This document shows, piece by piece, positions 45,182 to 53,653 of a DNA stretch of 64,000 nucleotides (position 1 is its first letter; every line of letters begins with the position of its first letter). The translations under genes and the position numbers were made by a program. The notes below the pieces were generated by a model. The model did no database searches and had not been told where the DNA came from. It saw nothing but the letters and a program-made list of their open reading frames with translations. The stretch spans positions 62,001-126,000 of the forward strand of contig NZ_JACHOR010000002.1 of NCBI RefSeq assembly GCF_014199945.1. The letters are read 5' to 3'. The DNA comes from Brevundimonas variabilis (lineage in GTDB: Bacteria; Pseudomonadota; Alphaproteobacteria; Caulobacterales; Caulobacteraceae).

Positions 45182-45298
45182 CGGCGGTCCTTGAACTGAC
45201 TCGTCGCGCGCGTATGCTGCCTCAACCCAAGGGAGAGGCATCGAGGTCTGAGGTCAGTCCCCCGACGGCAATCGGTTCAGACGCTGGAGATCGCACTC

Positions 45299-45574
45299 GT
45301 GGCCCATTCAGATCCTGAAATCCTGCTGTCGCGCAGGCTGGTCGTTGCAGGACGGCAGGGTCACCAGACGCGGGAATGCCGGATGGAAATCCGGTTCGAT
45401 CCGGCCAGCCAGGCTGCCGGAATACAGCCAGCGGTTGCTGCCTTCCGGATCACGCCTTTTGACGACTGGCGGTCCATCTATGGTGAAGACCTGATCCAGG
45501 CGCTGGAACTGACCATCCGGATGGCGCAATCCGAAGCCCATGGCTGGGGCGCCGACTGGCCGGACGAGGATTGA
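45299..45574 (+). CDS. Small hypothetical protein
   Basis: I do not recognise this 91-residue protein with certainty. It has a GTG start with GGAG 9 nt upstream. A beta-rich first half (SRRLVVAG, RECRMEIRFD, AAFRITPF) is followed by an amphipathic helix (YGEDLIQALELTIRMAQSEA) and an acidic end. This layout recalls small DUF6968-like proteins. It lies 117 nt after the photolyase gene and 32 nt before the end of the convergent transglycosylase gene. Confidence 0.6.
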   Translation: MAHSDPEILLSRRLVVAGRQGHQTRECRMEIRFDPASQAAGIQPAVAAFRITPFDDWRSIYGEDLIQALELTIRMAQSEAHGWGADWPDED

Positions 45575-45606
45575 GACCGGACGACCCGGGATCGGGGCGC
45601 CTTTCG

Positions 45607-46884
45607 CTATAGTCGGCTCAGCTCGTCGGCGAGGGATGCTGTCAGATAGCCGTCGGCGAGACGGCCTGTCGCGGCCTGCCAATCGCGAAGGGCCCGGCGG
45701 GTGCCCGAGCCGACGACGCCGTCGATGCCGCCAGGGTCATAGCCGAGCCGCGCTAGTGCCTGCTGGGCCCCAATGCGCTGGTCCCGCGTCAGGGGCGCAT
45801 CGTCGGGCCAGCTCCGGGTCAGGTCGGGCTTCCCGCTGATTCGGTCGGCGATCAGGCCTATGGCCAGGGCGTAGGCGACCGAGTTGTTATAGCGCCGAAT
45901 GACATAGTGGTTCGGCAGGGCCAGGAAGGCCGGGCCACGAGCCCCCTGTGGCAGCAGGATGGTCGCGCCTTCCGCCTGCTCGCCGTCATTCAGAAAGGCT
46001 CCATCGGCCAGACGGACGCCGCGCTCGCTCCAGAAGGACCAGGGGTGCCGATCCGCTTCGGCCAGTCTGTAGTCGAACCCGTCGGGCAGGACGACCTCAT
46101 GGGCCCAACCCTGGCCGCGCTTCCAGCCGGCCTGGGCCAGCAGATTGGCAGCGGAGGCAAGGGCATCGGCATCCGAGCCCCAGATATCCACAGAACCATC
46201 CCCCGACTGGTCCACAGCCAGCCGCAGGTAGTTGTCGGGCATGAACTGTGTCTGGCCCATGGCCCCGGCCCAGCTGCCCTTCAGGCCCGCACGGGGGCGC
46301 TTGCCGTCGACAACGATGTCCAGGGCATTCTTGAGCTGACCTTCGGCCCAGTCGCGGCGGCGGCCGTCGAAGGCGAGGGTAGCCAGCGAACGGATCACGT
46401 CGCTTTCGCCCTGGATCCGGCCAAAGCTGGATTCCTGTGCCCAGATGCCCAGCAGGATCTCGGAGGGAACCCCGTATCTCTGGACGACCTCCCAGGGCAC
46501 GCGGTCGATTCGCTGCTTGCCTTCGGCGATGCGGGCGGGGGCTGTGGCGCTGGTGACATAGGCGCCGGCCGGGCGAGAGAACTCGGGCTGGTTCCTGTCG
46601 AGGCGAATCACCTGGGGATCCGGGGTCAGGCCGGCCAGCTCGCGCGCATAGTCGGCCCGACGTGCGCCGCCGTGCCGGTCAAGGAAAGCCTGTTTCCAGC
46701 TCTCGAAATCGGCTGCGCTGGGTGTGGAGACGTTCGAGGGCGCTGGCACCGGACGGGGTGCGGGGTCTTCAATCGTCCTGACGCCTGGCGTTGTGGGCAG
46801 CGGCGCGATCGCGACCGCATCCGGCAGCATCGGAGCGCAGGCCGCGACGGAGACAAGCAAAAGAAGACGGTAAGCAGCACGCAT
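45607..46884 (-). CDS. Lytic murein transglycosylase, MltB-like, with peptidoglycan-binding domain
   Basis: A periplasmic enzyme that cleaves glycan strands to 1,6-anhydro-MurNAc ends. The 425-residue protein starts with a lipoprotein-type signal (YRLLLLVSVAAC, lipobox VAAC). The catalytic Glu is in ILGIWAQESSFGRIQG. WAGAMGQTQFMPDNYLRLA completes the lysozyme-like MltB fold. A C-terminal PG_binding_1 domain (LARLGYDPGGIDGVVGSGTR) is present. The overall layout matches the SltB/MltB-3 group. Confidence 0.93.
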   Translation of the reverse strand: MRAAYRLLLLVSVAACAPMLPDAVAIAPLPTTPGVRTIEDPAPRPVPAPSNVSTPSAADFESWKQAFLDRHGGARRADYARELAGLTPDPQVIRLDRNQPEFSRPAGAYVTSATAPARIAEGKQRIDRVPWEVVQRYGVPSEILLGIWAQESSFGRIQGESDVIRSLATLAFDGRRRDWAEGQLKNALDIVVDGKRPRAGLKGSWAGAMGQTQFMPDNYLRLAVDQSGDGSVDIWGSDADALASAANLLAQAGWKRGQGWAHEVVLPDGFDYRLAEADRHPWSFWSERGVRLADGAFLNDGEQAEGATILLPQGARGPAFLALPNHYVIRRYNNSVAYALAIGLIADRISGKPDLTRSWPDDAPLTRDQRIGAQQALARLGYDPGGIDGVVGSGTRRALRDWQAATGRLADGYLTASLADELSRL

Positions 46885-47002
46885 GATGACAGGTTAGAGT
46901 CCGTTGTGGCGCGGGCGCAATCACATCCCCGCGAGGTCGTCCTTTCTACTGCAGTCGTGGTAAATGCAGCGTTCACCCTTTCCCTTAGGACGGCGTCAGG
47001 GT

Positions 47003-47029
47003 TCAGGGACTACATGACGACATCCCTGA
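47003..47029. repeat. 7-bp inverted repeat just upstream of the unusual tRNA
   Basis: TCAGGGA (47003-47009) and TCCCTGA (47023-47029) are perfect inverted repeats separated by 13 nt. The right arm ends 3 nt before the tRNA 5' end. It could be an operator or a hairpin in the precursor. Confidence 0.4.
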
Positions 47030-47032
47030 AGC

Positions 47033-47109
47033 GGCCTGGTGGCGGAGGGGCGACGCGGCGGGCTAGCAAGCCCGCAGACCCTCCGTTCGACCCGGAGGCC
47101 AGGCCTCCA
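47033..47109 (+). tRNA. Non-canonical tRNA-Cys-like gene with 8-nt anticodon loop
   Basis: A complete cloverleaf of 77 nt can be drawn. Acceptor GGCCTGG pairs with CCAGGCC, the discriminator is U and CCA is encoded. The D-arm GCGGAGGGGCGACGC keeps A14, G18G19 and A21. The anticodon stem GCGGG/CCCGC closes an 8-nt loop, CTAGCAAG, in which GCA is preceded by an extra A after U33; a sixth C-G pair would leave the 6-nt loop TAGCAA. T-arm CTCCG-TTCGACC-CGGAG is perfect and gains a sixth pair, C80-G98 (47080/47098), giving a 13-bp acceptor/T branch. Acceptor, D-stem and U73 match the canonical tRNA-Cys at 12435-12508, while the other stems differ yet pair. This suggests a functional, divergent cysteine-type tRNA rather than a decaying copy. 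Its decoding is uncertain. Confidence 0.75.
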
Positions 47110-47154
47110 ATCCTCTTTCACTGTCAGACCGGACACGCGAGTGACGTGTCTGTG

Positions 47155-47182
47155 TTGACCAATCGGCGAGCCTTCTCTATAC
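47155..47182 (+). promoter_or_regulatory. Strong promoter upstream of rpmJ
   Basis: TTGACC (47155-47160) and CTATAC (47177-47182) are separated by 16 nt. The predicted start is near 47189, directly before a terminator-like hairpin and about 58 nt before rpmJ. Confidence 0.6.
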
Positions 47183-47192
47183 GCCCCGCTCC

Positions 47193-47217
47193 GCCGCCGG
47201 TTCGCCTGCGGCTTTTT
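47193..47217 (+). terminator. Terminator-like hairpin in the rpmJ leader
   Basis: GCCGC (47193-47197) pairs with GCGGC (47208-47212), an inner GG/CC pair closes a TTCG tetraloop, and TTTTT follows at 47213-47217. It lies between the rpmJ promoter and the rpmJ start. It may end transcripts coming from the tRNA upstream or act as an attenuator or 5' hairpin of rpmJ. Confidence 0.6.
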
Positions 47218-47246
47218 CATTTTGATTTGCCTCAGGACGTCCGACC

Positions 47247-47372
47247 ATGAAGGTCCGTAGCTCGCTCAAGTCGCTCAAGACCCGTCACCGCGACTGCAAG
47301 GTCGTCCGCCGCAAGGGCGTGGTCTTCGTGATCAACAAGACCGACCCGCGCTTCAAGGCGAAGCAGGGCTAA
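47247..47372 (+). CDS. rpmJ: 50S ribosomal protein L36 (zinc-free type)
   Basis: The 41-residue protein [20 protein letters not shown]... ends in DPRFKAKQG and is the longer L36 form found in alphaproteobacteria. It has one Cys only and so lacks the zinc-binding C-x2-C...C-x4-H pattern of the short form. It sits in the large ribosomal subunit near the peptidyl transferase region. AGGA lies 9 nt upstream of the ATG. A clear intrinsic terminator follows 59 nt after the stop. Confidence 0.95.
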   Translation: MKVRSSLKSLKTRHRDCKVVRRKGVVFVINKTDPRFKAKQG

Positions 47373-47431
47373 GGCTCTTCGCTGTCGCGCGCGGCGATGT
47401 CGTGCGCAACCCGAGCGTGGAACTGTGAACA

Positions 47432-47459
47432 GGCTGCGGATTTTGTCCGCAGCCTTTTT
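47432..47459 (+). terminator. Rho-independent terminator of rpmJ
   Basis: GGCTGCGGA (47432-47440) pairs with TCCGCAGCC (47446-47454) over a 5-nt loop and is followed by TTTTT. This is a textbook intrinsic terminator. Confidence 0.9.
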
Positions 47460-47574
47460 CGCGCCCGACGTTGAGCCGCAGTCGCCAGCATGGTTAGCGT
47501 GCTGATACACATGTCTGCCCGGTCGTCTGAATGACGGCGCTGGGCTTCCCCCGATACTGCTGGAGTTTTTCCCC

Positions 47575-47850
47575 ATGGCCGACGACGCCGCCTTCGACGC
47601 TTCGCCCGACGTCCTCAACTCGGCGGCCCAGGGCCGTCTGCGGACCATCATCGAGCGGATCGAGCGCCTCGAGGAGGACAAGGCGGCCGTGATGGAGGAC
47701 ATGAAGGAGGTATTCGCCGAGGCCAAGGGCGAGGGCTATGACGTCAAGATCCTGCGCAAGGTGATTCGCATCCGCAAGCAGGACAAGGCCAAGCGTCAGG
47801 AAGAGGACGCGATCCTGGACCTGTATCTGTCGGCGCTGGGCGAAATCTGA
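47575..47850 (+). CDS. gapR: DUF2312 nucleoid-associated protein GapR
   Basis: GapR binds overtwisted, AT-rich DNA ahead of forks and transcription bubbles and supports chromosome replication in Caulobacter. The 91-residue protein is almost entirely helical with the family core NSAAQGRLRTIIERIERLEE, EVFAEAKGEGYDVKILRKVI and RIRKQDKAKRQEEDAILDLY. These segments match DUF2312 closely. A small basic protein gene follows 13 nt downstream and is likely co-transcribed. Confidence 0.94.
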   Translation: MADDAAFDASPDVLNSAAQGRLRTIIERIERLEEDKAAVMEDMKEVFAEAKGEGYDVKILRKVIRIRKQDKAKRQEEDAILDLYLSALGEI

Positions 47851-47863
47851 CATCCTGCGGCGG

Positions 47864-48175
47864 GTGAAGCGCAAGCCACCCGCATCGCCGTTCGAACTGC
47901 AGCGCAAGGCCGCCCAGCGCGCTGCGCTGAACGCCCTGAAACGCGCCCGCCGCTCGGCCGAGAAGGCGGGCGTTTCCCTGTCCGACTGGGAGGGCGAGTT
48001 TCTCGGCTCGGTGGAGGAGCGGATCAAGACCCACGGTCGCGCCTTCGGTGACCCCGAGAAGGGCGCGCCGGGTCAGGCGCTGTCGACCATGCAGGGCCGC
48101 AAGCTCAAGGAAATCACGGCCAAGGCCAAGGGCGAGGACCCCAGGCCACGCTGGGCGCGCAAGCGGCCGGAGTAG
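47864..48175 (+). CDS. Small basic protein of unknown function downstream of gapR
   Basis: A 103-residue Lys/Arg/Ala-rich protein that I cannot assign to a family. It starts at GTG 47864, 13 nt after the gapR stop. The first part is predicted helical and highly basic (ELQRKAAQRAALNALKRARR). The middle (SLSDWEGEFLGSVEERIKTH) is amphipathic and the end is basic (KAKGEDPRPRWARKRPE). The composition suggests nucleic-acid binding, but that is inference. Confidence 0.65.
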   Translation: MKRKPPASPFELQRKAAQRAALNALKRARRSAEKAGVSLSDWEGEFLGSVEERIKTHGRAFGDPEKGAPGQALSTMQGRKLKEITAKAKGEDPRPRWARKRPE

Positions 48176-48182
48176 GACTCTG

Positions 48183-48698
48183 TCAGTTGCCTGCCAGGGC
48201 AACCTCGGCGACAGCCGCGTCCTGGGCCGCTGTTGCGCCGGACACGCCGATCGCCCCGACGATCTTTCCGTCTCTCACGATGGGGATGCCACCGCCAATG
48301 GTGAAGGCTTCGGGATTGGCCAGGCTGACGACCCGGCCGGCCTGGACGCGCTCCTCGGCGACGGCCGTCGGCAGGCGATAGCGGGCGGCATATTCGGCCT
48401 TGCGCTGGGCCACGAAGATCGAGCCGTACTGGGTGTCGTCCATCCGGGCGAAGGCGACCAGTTCGCCGCTGGGCTCGACGACGGCGATTGCCATGCGGAA
48501 GCCGCTGCGCGCCGCCTCGGCCATGGCCCGGTCGATCAGGGCTTGCGCATCGGCCAGACCGATCGGCAGCCCGTAGGGTGGCGCTGCAACAGGGGCTGGC
48601 GCTGGTGCGGCCTGGACCGGAGGAGTCTGGGCCAGGGCAGGCGTGACCGCAAAGCCGAAACAGACAGCGACGAGGGCGGGCAAGGCTTTCACAATCAT
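48183..48698 (-). CDS. Exported GlcG/HbpS-family (heme-binding-like) protein
   Basis: A 171-residue secreted protein of the GlcG/HbpS (PF03928-type) family. A signal peptide ends near ALAQTPP and an Ala/Pro-rich spacer follows. The domain proper has GLADAQALIDRAMAEAARSG, MAIAVVEPSGELVAFARMDD, and the C-terminal GGIPIVRDGKIVGAIGVSGA typical of the family. Some members bind heme or degrade small molecules, but the role here is unknown. ATG 48698 is 8 nt downstream of the DUF938 gene's stop. Confidence 0.88.
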   Translation of the reverse strand: MIVKALPALVAVCFGFAVTPALAQTPPVQAAPAPAPVAAPPYGLPIGLADAQALIDRAMAEAARSGFRMAIAVVEPSGELVAFARMDDTQYGSIFVAQRKAEYAARYRLPTAVAEERVQAGRVVSLANPEAFTIGGGIPIVRDGKIVGAIGVSGATAAQDAAVAEVALAGN

Positions 48699-48706
48699 CT
48701 CCGGGG

Positions 48707-49333
48707 TCAGGTGCGACGGAACAACAGGGCGATGTTGTTGGCCGGCATGGCCTTGCGCAGTGTCAGGTGCAGGCCGTGCTTCAGGGCTTCGGCGGCGATC
48801 GCGTCCCGATCCCGAAGGCCCCAGGCGGGATTGCGGGCCTTCAGGTCCGCATCGAAGGCGGCGTTGGACGGAGCCAGCGGCTGATCGGCCTCCAGATAGG
48901 GACCGTACAGGAACATCAGGCCTCCCGGACGGGTCAGAACACGTCCGGCCAGGGCCATCAGACCTTCGGTCGCGCTCCAGGGGCTGATGTGGATCATGTT
49001 GATGCAGACGACAGACTGAACCGTCTCTGTGGGCCATGTGGAAGCGTCCATGGCGTCGAGGGCGAGGGGTTCGGCGAGGTTTGACAGGCTGGCGTCATGA
49101 CGCCAGGCCATGATGCTGTCGCGGGCCTCGGCGCTGGGATCGGACGGGATCCAGGTGGCGTCCGGCAGGCCGCGGGCAAAGGCGACGGCATGCTGCCCGG
49201 ACCCGGAGGCGATCTCAAGCACACGTCCGTACTGCGGCAGGTGGGCCTGCAGAATCGCGAGAATGGCGTCGGCATTGCGCGCGGCGGCCGGTGAAACGAG
49301 GCCACCCGTCGGGGCGGCATGGGTCGGGTCCAT
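48707..49333 (-). CDS. DUF938 family SAM-dependent methyltransferase
   Basis: A 208-residue class I methyltransferase of the DUF938 family. The SAM-binding motif I is VLEIASGSGQHAVAFARGLP. Also characteristic are the N-terminal SPAAARNADAIL and the CINMIHISPWSATEGLMALA segment with LYGPYLEADQPLAPSNAAFD. Substrate unknown. ATG 49333 starts the conserved N-terminus; upstream in-frame sequence is not family-like. It diverges from pckG over 225 nt. Confidence 0.88.
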   Translation of the reverse strand: MDPTHAAPTGGLVSPAAARNADAILAILQAHLPQYGRVLEIASGSGQHAVAFARGLPDATWIPSDPSAEARDSIMAWRHDASLSNLAEPLALDAMDASTWPTETVQSVVCINMIHISPWSATEGLMALAGRVLTRPGGLMFLYGPYLEADQPLAPSNAAFDADLKARNPAWGLRDRDAIAAEALKHGLHLTLRKAMPANNIALLFRRT

Positions 49334-49558
49334 GGTCTGCACGCGTCCTTCTAGCGAGACTGGCCCAGACTGGCGACGACTTTCCCGAACCCTGTGCGCT
49401 GAAGGACCCGAAGTCGCCGCGCCGGGGGTTAAATCTTGCGCCGGTTGACGTCGCGTCGGCAGAGGTGGCATTTCGCCCGTAACAGTGCGTGAGCGCATGA
49501 AACAATTACGGCCACGACGACGCCAGATCGCCGGGCCGACAGGTTCAGGAGACGACCC

Positions 49559-51406
49559 GTGACCTCATCCAGCCTGCCCGGATTGCATCCGGCGCCGACC
49601 CGACACGCCCGCCTCGTGGCCTGGGTCGAGCAGATTGCCGCCCTGACCAAACCGGCCCGCGTGCACTGGTGCGACGGCTCGGCCGAGGAGAAGGAAACCC
49701 TCATTGCCGATCTGGTGGCGCGGGGGACCCTGACCCAGCTAGATCCGGTCAAGCGGCCGGGCAGCTATCATGCGGCCTCGGATCCCAAGGATGTGGCGCG
49801 TGTCGAGAGCCGGACCTTCATCTGCTCGGACGACGCGGCCGACGCCGGACCGACCAACAACTGGGCCGATCCGATCGAGATGCGTGATCGCCTGGATGGG
49901 CTGTTCGACGGCTGCATGGCTGGCCGGACGATGTATGTGGTCCCGTTTTCGATGGGGCCGCTGGGGTCGGAGCTGTCGGCCCTGGGCGTCGAGATCACGG
50001 ACAGCGGCTACGTCGCCGTCTCGATGGGGATCATGACGCGGATGGGGGCAGGGGCCCTCGAGGCGCTGGGCGAAGACGGCACCTTCGTCCCGGCCGTGCA
50101 CACGCTAGGCGCTCCGCTGGCCGAGGGTCAGGCCGATGTGCCCTGGCCCTGCAACGAGCAGAAATGGATCGTCCACTTCCCCGAGACCCGCGAAATCTGG
50201 TCCTATGGTTCGGGTTATGGCGGCAACGCCCTGCTGGGCAAGAAATGCTACGCCCTTCGCATCGCCTCGGTCATGGCGCGCGACGAGGGCTGGTTGGCCG
50301 AGCACATGCTCATCCTGAAGCTGACGGATCCGAAGGGGCGCGCCAAATACATCGCGGCAGCCTTCCCCAGCGCCTGCGGCAAGACCAATCTGGCCATGCT
50401 CCAGCCGACCCTTCCGGGCTGGAAGGCCGAAACAGTCGGGGACGACATCGCCTGGATGCGGTTCGGCGAGGACGGACGGCTGTATGCGGTCAATCCGGAG
50501 GCGGGCTTCTTTGGCGTGGCCCCCGGCACCAGCCGCAACACGAACCAGAACGCCATTTCGACCCTGGCGCGGGACACGGTGTTCACCAATACGGCCCTGA
50601 CGGCCGACGGTGACGTCTGGTGGGAAGGCCTCTCCAAGCCCGTTCCGGAAGGGCTGACGAACTGGAAGGGTCAGCCGCACGATCCAACGTCGGGCGAGCC
50701 CGCTGCCCATCCCAATGCCCGGTTCGCGGCGCCGGCGCATCAGTGCCCGACCATTGCGCCCGAATGGGAAGACCCGCGTGGCGTGCCGATCGATGCCATC
50801 CTATTCGGCGGCCGCAGGGCCTCGGCCGTGCCGCTGGTGACGGAAGCGTTCGACTGGGAGCACGGGGTGTTCATGGGCTCGACCGTGGCCTCGGAGGGTA
50901 CGGCTGCGGCCGAGAATGCCGTGGGCGAAATCCGGCGCGATCCTTTCGCCATGCTGCCGTTCTGCGGCTACAACATGGGTGATTATTTCGCCCACTGGCT
51001 GACGCTGGGAGCAAAGGCGGATGCGGCGAAGCTGCCGCGCATCTTCTTCGTTAACTGGTTCCGCAAGGATCAGGATGGATCCTTCGTCTGGCCAGGGTTC
51101 GGCGAGAACGTCAGGGTCCTGAAGTGGATCTCCGAGCGCCTGGAGGGCGAGGCCGAGGCGGTCGATACGCCGGTCGGACGGGTCCCAACACGTCAATCGC
51201 TGGATCTGGATGGACTCGGACTGTCGGAGACGGCGCTGGCGACGCTTCTGGATGTCGATGCCGAGGTCTGGACCGAGGAAGCGGGCATGATCCCCGCCTT
51301 CTACGAGACATTCGGAGATCGGCTGCCGAAGGCGCTGTGGTCTCAGCACGTGGCCCTGACCCATCGTCTGGATGCCGTTCTGGCAACCGCCATCGCGGCC
51401 GAATAG
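49559..51406 (+). CDS. pckG: Phosphoenolpyruvate carboxykinase (GTP)
   Basis: PckG converts oxaloacetate and GTP to PEP and CO2, the entry step of gluconeogenesis. The 615-residue protein is the GTP type: it has the kinase-1a loop [12 protein letters not shown] with the reactive Cys, and the family segments [37 protein letters not shown] and [19 protein letters not shown]. The start is GTG at 49559. The upstream 225 nt to the divergent gene contain a TTGACG that could be a -35, but no convincing -10. Confidence 0.95.
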   Translation: MTSSSLPGLHPAPTRHARLVAWVEQIAALTKPARVHWCDGSAEEKETLIADLVARGTLTQLDPVKRPGSYHAASDPKDVARVESRTFICSDDAADAGPTNNWADPIEMRDRLDGLFDGCMAGRTMYVVPFSMGPLGSELSALGVEITDSGYVAVSMGIMTRMGAGALEALGEDGTFVPAVHTLGAPLAEGQADVPWPCNEQKWIVHFPETREIWSYGSGYGGNALLGKKCYALRIASVMARDEGWLAEHMLILKLTDPKGRAKYIAAAFPSACGKTNLAMLQPTLPGWKAETVGDDIAWMRFGEDGRLYAVNPEAGFFGVAPGTSRNTNQNAISTLARDTVFTNTALTADGDVWWEGLSKPVPEGLTNWKGQPHDPTSGEPAAHPNARFAAPAHQCPTIAPEWEDPRGVPIDAILFGGRRASAVPLVTEAFDWEHGVFMGSTVASEGTAAAENAVGEIRRDPFAMLPFCGYNMGDYFAHWLTLGAKADAAKLPRIFFVNWFRKDQDGSFVWPGFGENVRVLKWISERLEGEAEAVDTPVGRVPTRQSLDLDGLGLSETALATLLDVDAEVWTEEAGMIPAFYETFGDRLPKALWSQHVALTHRLDAVLATAIAAE

Positions 51407-51435
51407 CCCAAACCGGGCTTCGCAAGCGACCGGCT

Positions 51436-52218
51436 TCAGCCGCCCTTTGCTGACGTAATCGCAGCGGCCACCTCAGCCGGCGCAATGCTGGCGGTGGCCT
51501 TGCCGTTGATGATGAAGGTCGGTGTACCGGTGAGTTGCAGGCCGGCGGCGGCCGTGTGGATGTCGGCGATGTGGCGCGTCGTGGCAGGCGAGGCGATCGC
51601 TGCTGCGGCCTGGCCCAAGGTGACCCCATTGTCTGCAAGGATGCGGTCGATGCTTTCGCGCGACAGGCTGGGTTCCGCCATCAGGGCCTGGTGGACCGGC
51701 AGGTAGCGACCCTGTGCCTGCGCCGCCAGGGCCGCGCGAGCGGCATACTGTGAGGTGGAGTCATCGCCGCGGTCCAGAATTGGCCATTCCTTGAAGACGA
51801 AGCGCACGTCGGGGTTGGCAAGGACAATCTGCATGAAGTCCTGGGACACCGCCTTGCAGCCGGGGCAGCGGTAATCGAAGAATTCATGCACGACGACTTT
51901 GGCCTCTATCGGCCCTATCGACGGGTCCCGCGGGTCGTGTTCAAGCAGGGCAGGATTGCTGGCGATCGCGATATTGACCTGCTCGACCCGGGCTCCGTCT
52001 TCGGCCGCCTGGCGGGCAGCCATGACTTCGTCCAGGACCTGGGGGTTGGTCAGCAGGTAGTCGCGGACCTGCCCGCCGAAGTCACGGCCGGTCAAATGGG
52101 GTGCCGCGGCAAGGCCCAGCGCCACACCCGACACGCCAAGCGCCAGCCGTCCGGCGGTCAGCCAGCGGGGCAAGGTGCGGCGGGGTGCCGTTGGCGTCAC
52201 GGGTGCGTCTTCGGTCAT
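51436..52218 (-). CDS. DsbA-family thiol-disulfide oxidoreductase, membrane-anchored
   Basis: A 260-residue periplasmic thioredoxin-fold protein. An N-terminal basic stretch is followed by a hydrophobic segment (ALGVSGVALGLAAA) that serves as signal anchor. The active site is CPGC in FFDYRCPGCKAVSQDF, and the cis-Pro loop is TGTPTFIING. The helical insert and the extra N-terminal helix (LTNPQVLDEVMAARQAAED) resemble the ScsC/Com1-like group. It lies 22 nt downstream of a BepA-like protease gene, suggesting a joint role in envelope protein folding. Confidence 0.88.
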   Translation of the reverse strand: MTEDAPVTPTAPRRTLPRWLTAGRLALGVSGVALGLAAAPHLTGRDFGGQVRDYLLTNPQVLDEVMAARQAAEDGARVEQVNIAIASNPALLEHDPRDPSIGPIEAKVVVHEFFDYRCPGCKAVSQDFMQIVLANPDVRFVFKEWPILDRGDDSTSQYAARAALAAQAQGRYLPVHQALMAEPSLSRESIDRILADNGVTLGQAAAAIASPATTRHIADIHTAAAGLQLTGTPTFIINGKATASIAPAEVAAAITSAKGG

Positions 52219-52240
52219 GCTTTGGCAGGGCTCGTGCAGG

Positions 52241-53653
52241 TCAGCGTGTGGCGGGTGCGAGGACCGACGGGCGATTGCGTTGCTGGCGGCGATCCAGGTC
52301 GTCGATATCCTGACTCGTGGCACCGGATGCCAGAACAATGTCGACCGCGCGACGCCATTCGATCGAGTCCGGGTTCAGCATCTCGCGGGCCCGGAGGGCA
52401 AACTGGGTCGCCTGTTCCTCGCTGCCCAGGGCGAAATAGTATTCGGCCGAGGCGAGACGGGCCTCGCCCTCCTTTCCCTGACTGGCATAGGCCTGACCGA
52501 GCAGACGCCAGGCCAGGGTGTTGTCATCCTCCCAGGCGACTGCGCGCTTCAGTTCCTCGACCGCACGGTCGAGATTGGCCGGGTCATTGGTCTCGATCAG
52601 GGCATGGGCAAGGTTGACGCGCAGCAGGGGCGCATCCGGGTCGAGCTCGACAGACCGCTGATGGGCCGCAATGGCCTCGGCCGGTCGGCCTTCCTCGAAC
52701 AGGATCTGCCCCTTCAGCTCCCAGTAATAGGGATTGTCGAGATCTTCCGCCGACAGGGCTTCGACGGCGGTCAGGGCCTTGTCCGTCTGGCCGTCGCGAT
52801 ACCAGGCGATGGCGCGCGCATAGCGGGCCGGCAGCGAGAGGTCGGATTCCGGATAGGCCCGAAGGGTCTGGTTCGGGTGGTTCAGGAACGATGAAATCTT
52901 GGCCCGGATCAGCGCGTGCTGCGCCATGCGCTCAGGGCTGTCACGATGGCCATAGTTCGGCATCGCCTCCACCGGCCGGCGCAGGGCCTCGATCCTCTGG
53001 CCGGACAACGGGTGGCTGCGGAAATAGGGAAAGCGGCGGGCCTCGGAGAAAACCTCCTGGGAGCGGAAATTCTCGAAGAAATCGACCAGGCCCTTGCCAG
53101 ATTCGCCTGCACGGTCGAGCGCGCGCGCTCCGGTGATGTCGGCTTCGCCCTCCTGGCTCTGGAGGTAGCGCAGGGCCCCGAGCGTTCCAAAATACTGGCT
53201 GGACCCAAGCAGGGCGGCTCCGGCTCCCGGTTCGCCTGCCAGAACAGCCAACGCGCCAAGCGCCATCGTCATGAAGAAGGGCTGTTTGCCCGCCTCGGAA
53301 GCCCCGTCGCGCAGGGTGTGGCGGTTCTTGATATGGCCGGCCTCGTGCGCGATCACGCCCAGCAACTGGTTGGGATTGTCGGTCTGCAGGATCAGGCCGG
53401 TATTAAGCCCCATGATGCGTCCGCGCGTGGCGAAGGCGTTCAGTGAGGCGTCGTTGATCAGCAGGACCTCAACGTCCGCAGGATTCAGGCCCATGGCCAC
53501 GAAGACCGGGTCAGACCATTCCCGGATAATGTCCTCGATCTCGGTGTCGCGGATGGCGCTCTGGGCCGAAGCCGGAGCTGCGCTGGCCATCAGGAGGACG
53601 GCGGATGCAGCAGTGACGAACAGCGAGCGGGCCGGGCGGGGAAGGCGGATCAA
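52241..53653 (-). CDS. Periplasmic M48 metalloprotease with TPR repeats (BepA-like)
   Basis: A 470-residue exported zinc protease. After the signal peptide (SLFVTAASAVLLMASAAPASA) comes the M48 domain with HEAGH in GVIAHEAGHIKNRHT and the third ligand in QSQEGEADITGARAL. A C-terminal TPR region follows (ALTAVEALSAEDLDNPYYWE, AIAAHQRSVELDPDAPLLRV). In E. coli BepA this architecture serves quality control of outer-membrane proteins such as LptD. The start is TTG 53653 with a GAGGAG ribosome binding site 6 nt upstream; no in-frame ATG is better placed. Confidence 0.9.
   Translation of the reverse strand: MIRLPRPARSLFVTAASAVLLMASAAPASAQSAIRDTEIEDIIREWSDPVFVAMGLNPADVEVLLINDASLNAFATRGRIMGLNTGLILQTDNPNQLLGVIAHEAGHIKNRHTLRDGASEAGKQPFFMTMALGALAVLAGEPGAGAALLGSSQYFGTLGALRYLQSQEGEADITGARALDRAGESGKGLVDFFENFRSQEVFSEARRFPYFRSHPLSGQRIEALRRPVEAMPNYGHRDSPERMAQHALIRAKISSFLNHPNQTLRAYPESDLSLPARYARAIAWYRDGQTDKALTAVEALSAEDLDNPYYWELKGQILFEEGRPAEAIAAHQRSVELDPDAPLLRVNLAHALIETNDPANLDRAVEELKRAVAWEDDNTLAWRLLGQAYASQGKEGEARLASAEYYFALGSEEQATQFALRAREMLNPDSIEWRRAVDIVLASGATSQDIDDLDRRQQRNRPSVLAPATR

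Noticed and set aside
43505..45241. A 578-codon open frame antisense to the photolyase gene
   Set aside because: It is a shadow of the clearly identified FeS photolyase and overlaps it almost completely.
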